NCBI GenBank assembly: GCA_947625555.1
Contig: CANQOT010000001.1
Location: 62,001-126,000 of the forward strand
Direction of reading: 5' to 3'
Origin: an uncultured Clostridia bacterium
GTDB taxonomy: Bacteria > Bacillota > Clostridia > Christensenellales > Borkfalkiaceae
DNA: 64,000 bases
Shown: in pieces, positions 54,366-63,048 of the stretch
Layout of the letters: the number at the start of each line of letters is the position of its first letter
How positions within the stretch are numbered: position 1 is the first letter of the stretch
Translations under genes and position numbers: made by a program
Notes under the pieces: model-generated
The model's database searches: none
The model's input: the letters and a program-made list of their open reading frames with translations, nothing else
What the model was told of the DNA's origin: nothing

Positions 54366-54929
54366 ATGGCACAGATCTTGGCAGGCGACATCCGCAAGGG
54401 CACGACGTTCGAATATAAGAGCGGCGTCTATACCGTCGTCGAATTCCAGCACGTCAAGCCCGGCAAGGGCGCAGCATTCGTCCGCACGACGCTCAAAAAC
54501 GTCAAAACGGGACAGGTTCTCTCGGACGAGACTTTTAACCCGACCGCAAAGCTCGAGACGGCGCAGGTCGAGACGAAGAAGATGACCTATTCCTACTTCG
54601 ACGGCGAATTTTATGTGTTCGTCGACGAAGAATGGAACGAGACCCGCCTCACCCTTGCGCAGGTGGAGGATGCCCTCAAATATATCCGCGAGAACGACAC
54701 CGTGACCGTCCGCTTCCTCTACGACGAGGCCTTCTCCGTCGAGCCCGAAAACTTTGTCGAGCTCAAAGTCATCGAGGCGGAGCCGGGCGTGAAGGGCAAT
54801 ACCGCGACCAACGTCACCAAGGCGGCAAAGGTCGAGACGGGCGCTGTTTTCCAGGTGCCGATGTTCGTCAACGAGGGCGATACCATCCGTATCGATACCC
54901 GCACGGGCGAGTATATGTCGAGGGTGTAA
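54366..54929 (+). CDS. efp: Elongation factor P
   Basis: EF-P rescues ribosomes stalled at polyproline. The 187-residue protein has three beta domains with the loop KPGKGAAF (tip Lys34, a possible modification site), [15 protein letters not shown] and the C-terminal [23 protein letters not shown] precedes the ATG. Located after pepP as commonly found. Confidence 0.97.
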   Translation: MAQILAGDIRKGTTFEYKSGVYTVVEFQHVKPGKGAAFVRTTLKNVKTGQVLSDETFNPTAKLETAQVETKKMTYSYFDGEFYVFVDEEWNETRLTLAQVEDALKYIRENDTVTVRFLYDEAFSVEPENFVELKVIEAEPGVKGNTATNVTKAAKVETGAVFQVPMFVNEGDTIRIDTRTGEYMSRV

Positions 54930-54930
54930 A

Positions 54931-54965
54931 CTCACGGGATCCGGTTTCACGAAACCTTTCGTGAG
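54931..54965 (+). other. Nested hairpin between efp and dtd
   Basis: CTCACG / CGTGAG closes an inner GGTTT-CACG-AAACC hairpin just after the efp stop. There is no T-run, so it may stabilise or process the transcript instead of ending it. Confidence 0.5.
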
Positions 54966-54982
54966 AAAGTCAGGAAGTCTAT

Positions 54983-55420
54983 ATGAGATTTGTAGCGCAG
55001 AGAGTTTCGCATGCGACGCTTTCCGCAAGTGGCGCGCCCGTCTCCGAGATCGGATACGGGCTTGTCGTTTATTTCGGCGTGAAAGCGGGGGACACGGAAG
55101 CGCAGGCGAAACGGTGTATGGAAAAGCTCGCCGATCTTCGGATCTTTGCCGATGAAGCGGGCAAAATGAACAGATCTGTCCGCGATGTAAAGGGAGAGGT
55201 CCTTCTCGTCTCGCAGTTCACGCTCTACGGCGACGCATCGCACGGCAACCGCCCGAGCTTCATCTCCGCCGAGCGTCCCGAGCGGGCGAACGCCCTCTAT
55301 GAGTATGCGATCGCCTATCTCAAAGACCTCGGCGTGCCCGTCAAAACGGGCGTTTTCGGCGCGGACATGCACATTGAACAGGTCAACGAGGGGCCCGTCA
55401 CCATCATCTTCGAGCTTTAA
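54983..55420 (+). CDS. dtd: D-aminoacyl-tRNA deacylase
   Basis: Dtd hydrolyses D-amino acids from mischarged tRNA. The 145-residue protein has the diagnostic SQFTLYGD and the C-terminal cross-subunit motif NEGPVTIIFEL, plus RPSFISAERPERA. Normal length. It begins 53 bases after efp, with the nested hairpin in between. Confidence 0.94.
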   Translation: MRFVAQRVSHATLSASGAPVSEIGYGLVVYFGVKAGDTEAQAKRCMEKLADLRIFADEAGKMNRSVRDVKGEVLLVSQFTLYGDASHGNRPSFISAERPERANALYEYAIAYLKDLGVPVKTGVFGADMHIEQVNEGPVTIIFEL

Positions 55421-55482
55421 GCGGCGAAAGGCGGCCGCGCGGGGTTTCCCGTAAAAATGCACAAAATAGCCGCGGAGGCAAT

Positions 55483-56334
55483 ATGGGATTTTTTGCCCGC
55501 ATTCGTTTATTCTTTTCCCGTCATAAAAGGGAGCCCGTTCTCGGCATCGCCTTCGGTAGCGGCGGCGCCAAGGGGATGGCGCATCTCGGCGCGCTCAAAG
55601 CGTTCGAGGAGGAGGGTATCTCTTTCTCCGTCATCACGGGTGCGAGTATCGGCGCGATCGTGGGAGCCCTCTATGCGAAGGGCTATTCCTCCGCCGATAT
55701 GGTGGGCATCGTCGAGAGCCTCAATGCCAAGGAGTTTTCGAAGAATTTGAAGCCCTTTGCCGACCTCGGATTTGCCGAACATTTTCTCGAGCCCTATATC
55801 GAGGGGGATATTTCCGAACTCCCCAAACCCTTTGCCGCATCGGTGACCGACGCAAAGACCAACGAAAACGTCACCTTAAAGCAGGGCAAGGCCGCGCGCG
55901 TGCTCACGGCTTCCGCAGCCATCCCGCCCTTTTTCCGCGGCGTCGAGATCGACGGCGTGAAGTACTACGACGGCGCGTTTTCCAACGCCGTCCCCGCCGA
56001 TACATGCAGGGAGCTCGGGGCTGAATTTGTCGTCGGTATCGACCTTGCCGCCTTTGTCCGTCCCGAGGAGGAGAAGGGGAGATTCCAGCGCATTTTGGGT
56101 TCCGCCATCAGTGCGATGACTCCCGTAAAATATCTCGAAAACGCCCGCACCCGCGGCTACGAAGGGTCGGATATCATGTTGCGGCCCAATTTGCTCCCTT
56201 ACAGTGCGACCGACGTCTCACGCGCCGCCATGGCCGAGATGTTCGAGATCGGCTACGGGGAAGCGAAGGAACATATGGCGGAGATCAAGGCCGCCATCAA
56301 GGAGGCGTCCCGTGGCCGCCGCGGAAAAAAGTAA
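55483..56334 (+). CDS. Patatin-like phospholipase (RssA type)
   Basis: The 283-residue protein has the oxyanion loop GSGGAKGMAHLGAL, the nucleophile motif GASIG (Ser55) and the catalytic aspartate DGA near residue 163. It is a small bacterial patatin hydrolase that probably acts on membrane phospholipids or acyl esters. A basic, aromatic N-terminus (FFARIRLFFSRHKR) may bind the membrane. Its end overlaps the next gene's GTG start by 23 bases. Confidence 0.9.
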   Translation: MGFFARIRLFFSRHKREPVLGIAFGSGGAKGMAHLGALKAFEEEGISFSVITGASIGAIVGALYAKGYSSADMVGIVESLNAKEFSKNLKPFADLGFAEHFLEPYIEGDISELPKPFAASVTDAKTNENVTLKQGKAARVLTASAAIPPFFRGVEIDGVKYYDGAFSNAVPADTCRELGAEFVVGIDLAAFVRPEEEKGRFQRILGSAISAMTPVKYLENARTRGYEGSDIMLRPNLLPYSATDVSRAAMAEMFEIGYGEAKEHMAEIKAAIKEASRGRRGKK

Positions 56335-57301
56335 AGCAAGGAGAAAGGACCCCGAACGCCGCGCAATGATACGGCGGCTCATAACCTTTGCGGTCGCAGG
56401 GACGATCGTGCTTGCGATCGCCGTCTTTGCCTACTTTCTTCCCTTCCGCGACCTTCTCCCCGCCGTTAAGATCCCCGCAAGAGGGGAAAATGAGATGCGT
56501 GTGCACTTTATCGACGTGGGCGAGGGGGACGCGACGCTCGTCGAATTTGCCGACGGGGATTGCCTTTTGATCGATGGGGGCGACGGGAGCTTTGTGCATA
56601 CCGAAAAGCTCATCCGCTATCTGCGCGGCATTGATATGCACGCGCTCACCGTCGTCGCGACCCATTCCGATGCGGACCACTGCGGCGGCATAGCCGACGT
56701 TTTAGAAAAATTCGGCGCGCAAAAGCTCTATCTTCCCGTCCTTTCCGCGGAGACGGGCGTCTATTTCCGCATGACGGAGGCGGCCGAAGAAAAGGGCATT
56801 ACGACAGAGACCTTGACGCGCTACGATACCATCGTGAGCGATACGGGCGCCTATGCGGTCTGCCTCTCGCCCTATTCCGTCGACGAGGAGAGCGAGAACG
56901 ATTCTTCGGCGCTCCTGTATCTCGATTATGAAGGGGTACGTTTTCTCTTCGGCGCGGATATTTCCTCCGTCCGCGAGCGTCGGCTCATGCGGGAATACGC
57001 GCTGGACCCCACTCTGTTTGACAGCGGAAATTATACGGTCGATCTTTCCGGGATCGATATCTTGCGCGTCTCACATCACGGCTCCTCGTCGTCCTCCGCT
57101 TCGGAGTGGCTCGAACTCCTCGATGCCGACGTCGCAGTCATATCGTGCGGGCAGGGCAACATCTATGCCCATCCCTCCGAGGAAGCGGTCGGCAGGCTCG
57201 CGGCGACCTGCGGCGAGATCTACCGCATCGACGAGCTCGGCGATATCATCGTCACAGTTTCGGGCGGCACATATACCGCCCGTCGGCTCTCTTCGTTTTA
57301 A
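56312..57301 (+). CDS. Membrane-anchored ComEC/Rec2-type metallo-beta-lactamase-fold protein (second copy)
   Basis: The 329-residue protein has a basic N-terminus, one transmembrane segment (about residues 22-44) and an extracytoplasmic MBL domain: VHFIDVGEGDATLVEF, THSDADHCGG, FGADIS and SHHGSSSSSASEWLE. Like the gene at 3027 it lacks the channel part of ComEC. The GTG at 56312 has GGAGG six bases upstream and overlaps the patatin gene; an ATG at 56366 is the alternative. The substrate is unknown. Confidence 0.85.
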   Translation: MAAAEKSKARRKDPERRAMIRRLITFAVAGTIVLAIAVFAYFLPFRDLLPAVKIPARGENEMRVHFIDVGEGDATLVEFADGDCLLIDGGDGSFVHTEKLIRYLRGIDMHALTVVATHSDADHCGGIADVLEKFGAQKLYLPVLSAETGVYFRMTEAAEEKGITTETLTRYDTIVSDTGAYAVCLSPYSVDEESENDSSALLYLDYEGVRFLFGADISSVRERRLMREYALDPTLFDSGNYTVDLSGIDILRVSHHGSSSSSASEWLELLDADVAVISCGQGNIYAHPSEEAVGRLAATCGEIYRIDELGDIIVTVSGGTYTARRLSSF

Positions 57302-57310
57302 GGAGATTTT

Positions 57311-58441
57311 ATGAAGATCACTACGGCAGGCGAATCGCACGGCAAGGGCCTTTTTGCTATCATGGAGGGTATTCCCGCGGGATTGACGCTCAATATCGGC
57401 GCCATGAACGCCGCGCTCGCGCTTCGGCAGAGCGGCTACGGCAGGGGGGAGCGGCAGCAGATCGAGCGCGATGAGGCCGAGCTCCTATCGGGCGTCAGGG
57501 GCCTCGTCACGACGGGTAGTCCCATTACCCTCGCCGTTTGGAATCGCGACTACGAAAATTGGAAAGACACCCTCGCCCCCGAGGGCTGCGATGAACGCCT
57601 TCGCCCCCTCACGACGCCCCGCCCGGGGCATGCCGATCTTGTCGGGGCGATCAAATACGGGCAAACGGATGCGAGAAACGTCGCCGAGCGCGCATCTGCG
57701 CGGGAGACGGCGATACGCGTTGCGGCGGGGGAGGTCTGCCGCCGTCTCCTCGAAGAATTGGGGGTCGAAATATTGAGTTATACGCGGTCGGTCGGGCCCG
57801 TTTCCGATCCGCGTGAGTATGCGTTCGACATGCTTGCCGCACGCGATGGGGAGCTGCATATGCTCGATAGCGAACTTACCGAGCGGGCGAAGGGGGAGAT
57901 CGACCGTTGCCGAGCGGCGGGCGACACCCTCGGCGGCGTGTGCGAGATCCGCGTGAAAGGCTTGAAGAGCGGCTTCGGCAGCTGTATGACAAGCGATAAA
58001 AAGCTCGATGCCCGCCTCTCCGCGGCCGTCATGGGATTACAGGCGGCGAAGGGCGTGGAATGGGGCGCGGGATTTGCGGGCGCGGCCCTCCCGGGGAGCT
58101 CCTTCCACGACGCTATCTTTTGCGAAGAGGGCCGCGGATACTATCGCAAGACCAACCGCGCGGGCGGCGTCGAGGGCGGTATGTCGAACGGGGAAGAGAT
58201 CGTTCTCCGCGTCGCGATGAAGCCGCTCCCCACGCTCAAAAGCGGACTTTCGAGTGTCGATCTTTCCACGGGGCAGCCCGCGAGGGCCGCGGCGGAGAGG
58301 GGCGATGTCTGCGCCATTCTCGCATTCGGGGTCGTCGCAGAAGCGGCGGTATGCGCCGAACTTGCGGCCGTTGCCATCGAGCGGCTCGGCGGGGACACGC
58401 TCGCCCAGATGAAGAAACGCTACGGGGAATTGCCGCAATGA
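57311..58441 (+). CDS. aroC: Chorismate synthase
   Basis: AroC converts EPSP to chorismate using reduced FMN. The 376-residue protein has the signatures AGESHGKGLFAIMEGIPAG, GRGERQQIERDEAELLSGVRG, RPGHADLVGAIKYG and the C-terminal GVEGGMSNGEEI. AAGGAG precedes the ATG. First in a six-gene shikimate operon in which each stop overlaps the next start. Confidence 0.96.
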   Translation: MKITTAGESHGKGLFAIMEGIPAGLTLNIGAMNAALALRQSGYGRGERQQIERDEAELLSGVRGLVTTGSPITLAVWNRDYENWKDTLAPEGCDERLRPLTTPRPGHADLVGAIKYGQTDARNVAERASARETAIRVAAGEVCRRLLEELGVEILSYTRSVGPVSDPREYAFDMLAARDGELHMLDSELTERAKGEIDRCRAAGDTLGGVCEIRVKGLKSGFGSCMTSDKKLDARLSAAVMGLQAAKGVEWGAGFAGAALPGSSFHDAIFCEEGRGYYRKTNRAGGVEGGMSNGEEIVLRVAMKPLPTLKSGLSSVDLSTGQPARAAAERGDVCAILAFGVVAEAAVCAELAAVAIERLGGDTLAQMKKRYGELPQ

Positions 58442-59487
58442 ACGAGTTCGTCATAAAGACTTCCACCCGGGAGACGTGCACCGTCATCTTGCAAGAGAAT
58501 GCCCTTGCGCACCTCGCAAAGCATGTCGGAACCTCGCCCTTTTACTTCACCGACGAGAACGTCTTTCGCCTCTATCGGACACAGATCGAAAAGGCGCTTC
58601 CGACGGCGCAGGGCTATACCATGTCCGCGGGAGAGGCTTTCAAAACGCCCGAAACGCTCTTCAAACTTCTCGAAGCGATGGCGGGTGCGGGCCTTACGAA
58701 GCGCTCGGCGCTCGTTGCCGTCGGCGGGGGCGTCGTGGGCGATCTCGGCGGGCTCGCGGCGGGCCTCTACATGCGAGGCATTCCATTTGTGTTTGTTCCG
58801 ACGACGCTGCTCGCCGATGTCGATGCCGCGATCGGCGGAAAGACGGCGATCGACTTTTGCGGCGTAAAAAATCTTTTGGGGACCATTCGCCAGCCGCGGG
58901 CCGTCCTCGTCGATTCTTCGTTTTTGTGCACCCTTCCGCGGCGCGAGCTCGTCTGCGGGCTGGGAGAGATCGTAAAGCATGCGGCCCTTCTGCCTTCGCT
59001 CTTCAATCGGCTTTGCAGTTGGGACGGGGGGCTTTTCGACCTTGATTTTTTGGCGGGACTCATTCCCGAAAACCTGCGTTTGAAGGCGGAGATCGTTTCG
59101 CACGATCCCACCGACGCGGGTCTGAGGAAGCGCCTCAACCTCGGCCATACGACGGCGCACGCCATCGAACTTTTCAAGTGCGGGCTCTCCCACGGCGAAT
59201 GCGTCTTGCTCGGCATCTTCTACGAGGCCGAGCTCGCCAAACGCTATCTCGATTGCGACGGGGAATACCTCGCTCGTCTGCAAGCGCTCTGCATGCGTAT
59301 CTCCGAAGTTGGGCCGAAGGAGATCGACGTTGCCTCTTGCGCCCGTCTCGCCCGTCTTGACAAGAAAAATCCGGAGAGCGGAAAGGTCGCTTTGGTCGTA
59401 CCGACGAAGAAGGGCGAATGTGCCATGCTCGAACTTCCCTTCGAAGAGTACGAAGGGGCGCTCGCCGCGATAAGGAGCGCGCTATGA
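58438..59487 (+). CDS. aroB: 3-dehydroquinate synthase
   Basis: AroB cyclises DAHP to 3-dehydroquinate, using NAD and a metal. The 349-residue protein has AVGGGVVGDLGGLAAGLYMRG, PTTLLADVDAAIGGKTAID, GLGEIVKHA and LNLGHTTAHAIE, with the metal ligands present. The ATG overlaps the aroC stop. Confidence 0.96.
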   Translation: MNEFVIKTSTRETCTVILQENALAHLAKHVGTSPFYFTDENVFRLYRTQIEKALPTAQGYTMSAGEAFKTPETLFKLLEAMAGAGLTKRSALVAVGGGVVGDLGGLAAGLYMRGIPFVFVPTTLLADVDAAIGGKTAIDFCGVKNLLGTIRQPRAVLVDSSFLCTLPRRELVCGLGEIVKHAALLPSLFNRLCSWDGGLFDLDFLAGLIPENLRLKAEIVSHDPTDAGLRKRLNLGHTTAHAIELFKCGLSHGECVLLGIFYEAELAKRYLDCDGEYLARLQALCMRISEVGPKEIDVASCARLARLDKKNPESGKVALVVPTKKGECAMLELPFEEYEGALAAIRSAL

Positions 59488-60305
59488 TCCGCCTTGCCGT
59501 GATCGGGGAGGACGTCTCGAAGTCGCACAGTCCCGCGATCCATTCCTTTATATTGCGCCGCTTCCGTCAAGAGTGCGCCTATGAAAGCGTGAGCATTCCG
59601 AGTGCGGAATTTTCCGCGAGGGCGGAAGAGCTCTTCGCCCGCTACGACGGCTTCAACGTCACCATTCCCTACAAGGCAGAGATCCTGCCGCATTTGGAAC
59701 GGCTCGTAGGCGACGCGCAGATCTTGGGAGCGGCGAACACCGTCGTCACGCGCGGCCGCATCGGCTATCACACGGACGGAGAGGGATTTATGCTCATGCT
59801 CGAAAGTTCGGGGCTAAGCGTGCGCGCGAAGTCCGTCCTCGTACTCGGTGCGGGCGGCGCGGGCAGGAGCGTCGTTTGCAGCCTGTTGCGGGCGGGGGCG
59901 CATGTCTCTGTCTACGAGAAGGACGTAACGCGCCTTGCCGATCTTCAACGCCGCGTCCACGGCTTCTTTCCGTGCGAGAGAGTTCCTCTGCGGTCCTTCG
60001 ATCTTATCGTGAACTGCACGGGCGTCGGCATGCACAAGACACAGGGATCGCTCCCCGCCGTCGCAGGTGAGGACGGGGAAGCTGCCGAGCGCCTTATTAA
60101 GGCATGCGGCGTAGCCGTCGATCTCATTTACGAGCCCGCGCGTTCGGAATTTTTGCGCGTCGCCGAGGGGTATAAAAAACCCGTTCTCAACGGCGAGGCA
60201 ATGTTATTTTTTCAGGCATATTTGGCAGACTGTATCTTTTTGGGGCGAGCTTGCGATCGCCTTGAAGCGTGCAGGCTGTGGGAAGAATACAGGGAGAACT
60301 TATGA
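59484..60305 (+). CDS. aroE: Shikimate dehydrogenase
   Basis: AroE reduces 3-dehydroshikimate to shikimate with NADPH. The 273-residue protein has the substrate loop SKSHSPAIHS, FNVTIPYKAEI with the catalytic lysine, the NADP motif VLGAGGAGRSVV and GVGMHKTQGSLP. The ATG overlaps the aroB stop. Confidence 0.94.
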   Translation: MIRLAVIGEDVSKSHSPAIHSFILRRFRQECAYESVSIPSAEFSARAEELFARYDGFNVTIPYKAEILPHLERLVGDAQILGAANTVVTRGRIGYHTDGEGFMLMLESSGLSVRAKSVLVLGAGGAGRSVVCSLLRAGAHVSVYEKDVTRLADLQRRVHGFFPCERVPLRSFDLIVNCTGVGMHKTQGSLPAVAGEDGEAAERLIKACGVAVDLIYEPARSEFLRVAEGYKKPVLNGEAMLFFQAYLADCIFLGRACDRLEACRLWEEYRENL

Positions 60306-60724
60306 AGATCTTGGTGATAAACGGTGTCAACCTCAATCTGACGGGCAGCCGCGAGCAAGATATTTACGGCGAAGAGACCCTCGAAGAGATCGACGCACAG
60401 CTCGAAGCCTTCGCCGCGGAGAAGGGCCATACGCTCGCCTTCTTCCAAAGCAACATCGAGGGCGAACTCTGTACCGCCATCCAAGAGGCGGAGGGACGTT
60501 ACGACGGCATCGTCCTCAATGCGGGCGCCTACTCGCACTATTCCATTGCCATCCGCGATACGATCGCCGCGGTCCGCGTCCCCGTCGTCGAAGTGCACAT
60601 GAGCAATATTCTGGCGCGGGAGGACTTTCGCAGATGTTCGGTTTTGGCGGACGTCTGCAAGGGGACCGTCCTCGGTTTCGGCAAAAAGAGCTATTTCCTC
60701 GCCTTTGAGAGCTTCTTTCTATGA
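60302..60724 (+). CDS. aroQ: Type II 3-dehydroquinate dehydratase
   Basis: AroQ dehydrates 3-dehydroquinate. The 140-residue protein has the type II start (ILVINGVNLNLTGSRE with catalytic Tyr in DIYGEETLEEI), FFQSNIEGELCTAIQ and NAGAYSHYSIAIRDTI. The ATG overlaps the aroE stop. Confidence 0.95.
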   Translation: MKILVINGVNLNLTGSREQDIYGEETLEEIDAQLEAFAAEKGHTLAFFQSNIEGELCTAIQEAEGRYDGIVLNAGAYSHYSIAIRDTIAAVRVPVVEVHMSNILAREDFRRCSVLADVCKGTVLGFGKKSYFLAFESFFL

Positions 60725-61215
60725 ATGTCGTCCTCATCGGCATGCCGGGCGCGGGCAAGACGTCGGCGGGAAAGCTCCTTGCTACGATTTCGGGGAGAAC
60801 TTTCTTCGATACGGACGAGGCGCTCGCCGCGCAGTTCGGTGCGATCGGCACGATCTTTAAGGAGCGGGGGGAAGCCTTCTTCCGCGCCGAAGAGAATAAA
60901 CTCTGCCGCGCCGTCGGTGCGCAGGACGGCCTCGTCGTCGCAACGGGCGGAGGCACGCTCTTAAACGGGGAAAATGCGGCCATTTTGAAGAAAAACGGCA
61001 AACTCATCTATCTTCGCGCAACGTACGCGACCCTCCTTTCCCGCCTCACGGGCGAAAACGCGCGGCCCCTGCTCGAAGGCGATCTTGCGGGGAATCTTCG
61101 CCGCCTTATAGAGGATCGGGCGACGATCTATGCGAAGTTTGCCGACATCACAGTGGATACGGACGGGCTCACCGTCCGCGAGGTCGCAGAAAAATTATTC
61201 GAGGTGCAAGCATGA
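60721..61215 (+). CDS. aroK: Shikimate kinase
   Basis: AroK phosphorylates shikimate. The 164-residue P-loop protein has GMPGAGKTSAGKLLA, FFDTDEALAAQFG, VVATGGGTLLN and a lid region NARPLLEGDL. The ATG overlaps the aroQ stop. The 5-enolpyruvylshikimate-3-phosphate synthase (aroA) needed between this step and AroC is not in the window. Confidence 0.94.
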   Translation: MNVVLIGMPGAGKTSAGKLLATISGRTFFDTDEALAAQFGAIGTIFKERGEAFFRAEENKLCRAVGAQDGLVVATGGGTLLNGENAAILKKNGKLIYLRATYATLLSRLTGENARPLLEGDLAGNLRRLIEDRATIYAKFADITVDTDGLTVREVAEKLFEVQA

Positions 61216-61910
61216 AATATGCGGTGATTTCGGGCGGGACGCGGGGCATCGGCCTTGCAACGGCCAAGCTCTTCTTCGAGAAGGGCTACTGCGTCCGCGC
61301 GCTGTACAGTTCCAACGAGGAGGATGCCGCAAGGGCGCGCGCCCTTCTTCCCGGCGTAGAATTTATGAAGGCGGACGTCGCGAAGGAAGGGGACGTCGTT
61401 GCCGCCCTTCAAGGACTTCCCCATATCGATGCGCTCATCTGCAATGCGGGCGTTGCTCTCTTCTCGCAGGTGCAGGATACGACGTGGGAGGATTACACAA
61501 GGGTGATGGACGTCAATATGGGCGGCGTCTTTCTCCTTTGCAAACATGCCGCAAAGAGGATGCTCGGCCGCGGGGGCGCCATCGTCACAGTCTCCTCCGT
61601 CTGGGGGGAGAGGGGCGGCAGCTGCGAGAGCGTCTATTCGGCCTCGAAGGGGGCGGTCATCGCCTTCACAAAGGCGCTCGCAAAGGAGTTTGCGCCCTCC
61701 GGCATCACCGTGAATTGCGTCTCGCCCGGGGTGATCGATACGTCGATGAACGACCGACTCACGCAGGAGGAGAAAAAGACCCTTGCCGAAGAGATCCCGA
61801 TGGGGCGTATGGGGACGGTAGAGGAGGTCGCCGAAGCGATCTTGTTTCTCGCCGAGCATAGCTACATCACGGGTCAAACGCTCGGCGCAAATGGCGGATT
61901 TGGGCTATAA
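61212..61910 (+). CDS. Short-chain dehydrogenase/reductase (FabG-like)
   Basis: The 232-residue classical SDR has the cofactor motif SGGTRGIGLA, NAGVA, a catalytic Ser in SSVWGERG, YSASK with the catalytic Tyr and Lys, and PGVIDTSM. It starts within the aroK stop, so it is the last gene of the shikimate operon. The position hints at a related alcohol or ketone step, but FabG-like SDRs are too broad to name the substrate. Confidence 0.9.
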   Translation: MKYAVISGGTRGIGLATAKLFFEKGYCVRALYSSNEEDAARARALLPGVEFMKADVAKEGDVVAALQGLPHIDALICNAGVALFSQVQDTTWEDYTRVMDVNMGGVFLLCKHAAKRMLGRGGAIVTVSSVWGERGGSCESVYSASKGAVIAFTKALAKEFAPSGITVNCVSPGVIDTSMNDRLTQEEKKTLAEEIPMGRMGTVEEVAEAILFLAEHSYITGQTLGANGGFGL

Positions 61911-61938
61911 AAGGGGAAAAACCCTAAAATAATCACGC

Positions 61939-61965
61939 TTGCAAAGTACTATGCGTGACATAATA
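61939..61965. repeat. 27-bp dyad-containing repeat, copy 2 (upstream of dgt)
   Basis: 26 of 27 bases match copy 1 at 8308-8334, including the dyad TACTATG-CGTGA-CATAATA (61947-61965). It lies 28 bases after the SDR stop and 90 bases before the dgt start. Confidence 0.7.
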
Positions 61966-62055
61966 CAAGAAAATATCGGGTAATTTTGTAAATTTTCGGA
62001 AAAAAATTTCTCACAAAAAGAGGAGTTTTTTTCATTTTTCGCGAATTATAAAGTG

Positions 62056-63048
62056 ATGAAAGAAAAAACATTTGAAAAGGAAGCCGCCTTCCTCTCGCCC
62101 TATGCGGTGCAGTCGAAGGATACGCGCGGGAGATTGCGCCAAGAGGAGCCGTGTGCGATGCGCACGGATTTTCAGCGCGACCGCGACCGTATCATCTACT
62201 CGAAGGCTTTCCTGCGTCTCAAAAACAAGACGCAAGTTTTCTTTGCTCCCGACGGCGACCACTATATGTCCCGTCTCACGCATACCCTCGATGTGAGCCA
62301 GATCGCCCGTTCCGTTGCGCGGTGCCTCTCCCTTAACGAGGATCTGTGCGAGGCCATTGCGCTGGGGCACGACCTCGGCCATACGCCCTTCGGCCATGTG
62401 GGCGAGCGGGTACTCGACCGCATCTCGCCCTGCGGCTTCCACCATCACGAGCAGTCTCTCCGCGTTGTGGACAGGCTGGAAAAGGACGGGAGGGGCCTCA
62501 ACCTCACCTACGAGGTGCGCAGCGGTATCCTCAACCATACGCCTGCGGGCCATCCCGAGACGCTCGAGGCCGAGACCGTCCGCCTCGCCGACCTCATCGC
62601 CTATATCAATCACGATATCGAAGATGCGATCCGTGCGGGGTATCTCTCGTTCGAAGATCTTCCCAAGGGGCCCATTGCTCTTCTCGGCAACCGCACGTCG
62701 GAGCGTATCGATTCCGTCATAAGCGATATTTGCCGCGTTTCCGAGGGGAAGCCCTTTGTAAAGACGTCGGAGGAGATGGGCGCGGCCCTCAAAGAGCTGC
62801 GCGACTTCATGTTCGTCCATGTCTATGAGGAGGCGAACAAGCTCATTCAGGAGAGTGCGGAGCGCATGCTCGGCGCGCTCTATACATATTTCGCGGGGAA
62901 GCCCGAAGAGCTCCCGCCCCTCTACCACGCCGTTGCGGAGGAGGACGGGGTGCCGCGGGCGGTGTGCGATTATATTTCCTCGATGTCGGACAGATACGCG
63001 ATCGGCCTGTTCAAGACGCTCTTTGTGCCGCGCGAGGGGGCCGTATGA
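62056..63048 (+). CDS. dgt: dGTP triphosphohydrolase-like HD-domain protein
   Basis: Dgt-type enzymes split dNTPs into nucleoside and triphosphate. The 330-residue protein has the YSKAFLRLKNKTQVF start region, a metal histidine in SRLTHTLDV, the HD motif HDLGHTPFGHVGERVLD near residue 105 and NHDIED. It is the short bacterial dGTPase-like type. The ATG at 62056 follows an in-frame GTG; no good Shine-Dalgarno is within 20 bases, and AGAGGAG lies about 30 bases upstream. The stop overlaps dnaG, as is common in clostridia. Confidence 0.9.
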   Translation: MKEKTFEKEAAFLSPYAVQSKDTRGRLRQEEPCAMRTDFQRDRDRIIYSKAFLRLKNKTQVFFAPDGDHYMSRLTHTLDVSQIARSVARCLSLNEDLCEAIALGHDLGHTPFGHVGERVLDRISPCGFHHHEQSLRVVDRLEKDGRGLNLTYEVRSGILNHTPAGHPETLEAETVRLADLIAYINHDIEDAIRAGYLSFEDLPKGPIALLGNRTSERIDSVISDICRVSEGKPFVKTSEEMGAALKELRDFMFVHVYEEANKLIQESAERMLGALYTYFAGKPEELPPLYHAVAEEDGVPRAVCDYISSMSDRYAIGLFKTLFVPREGAV

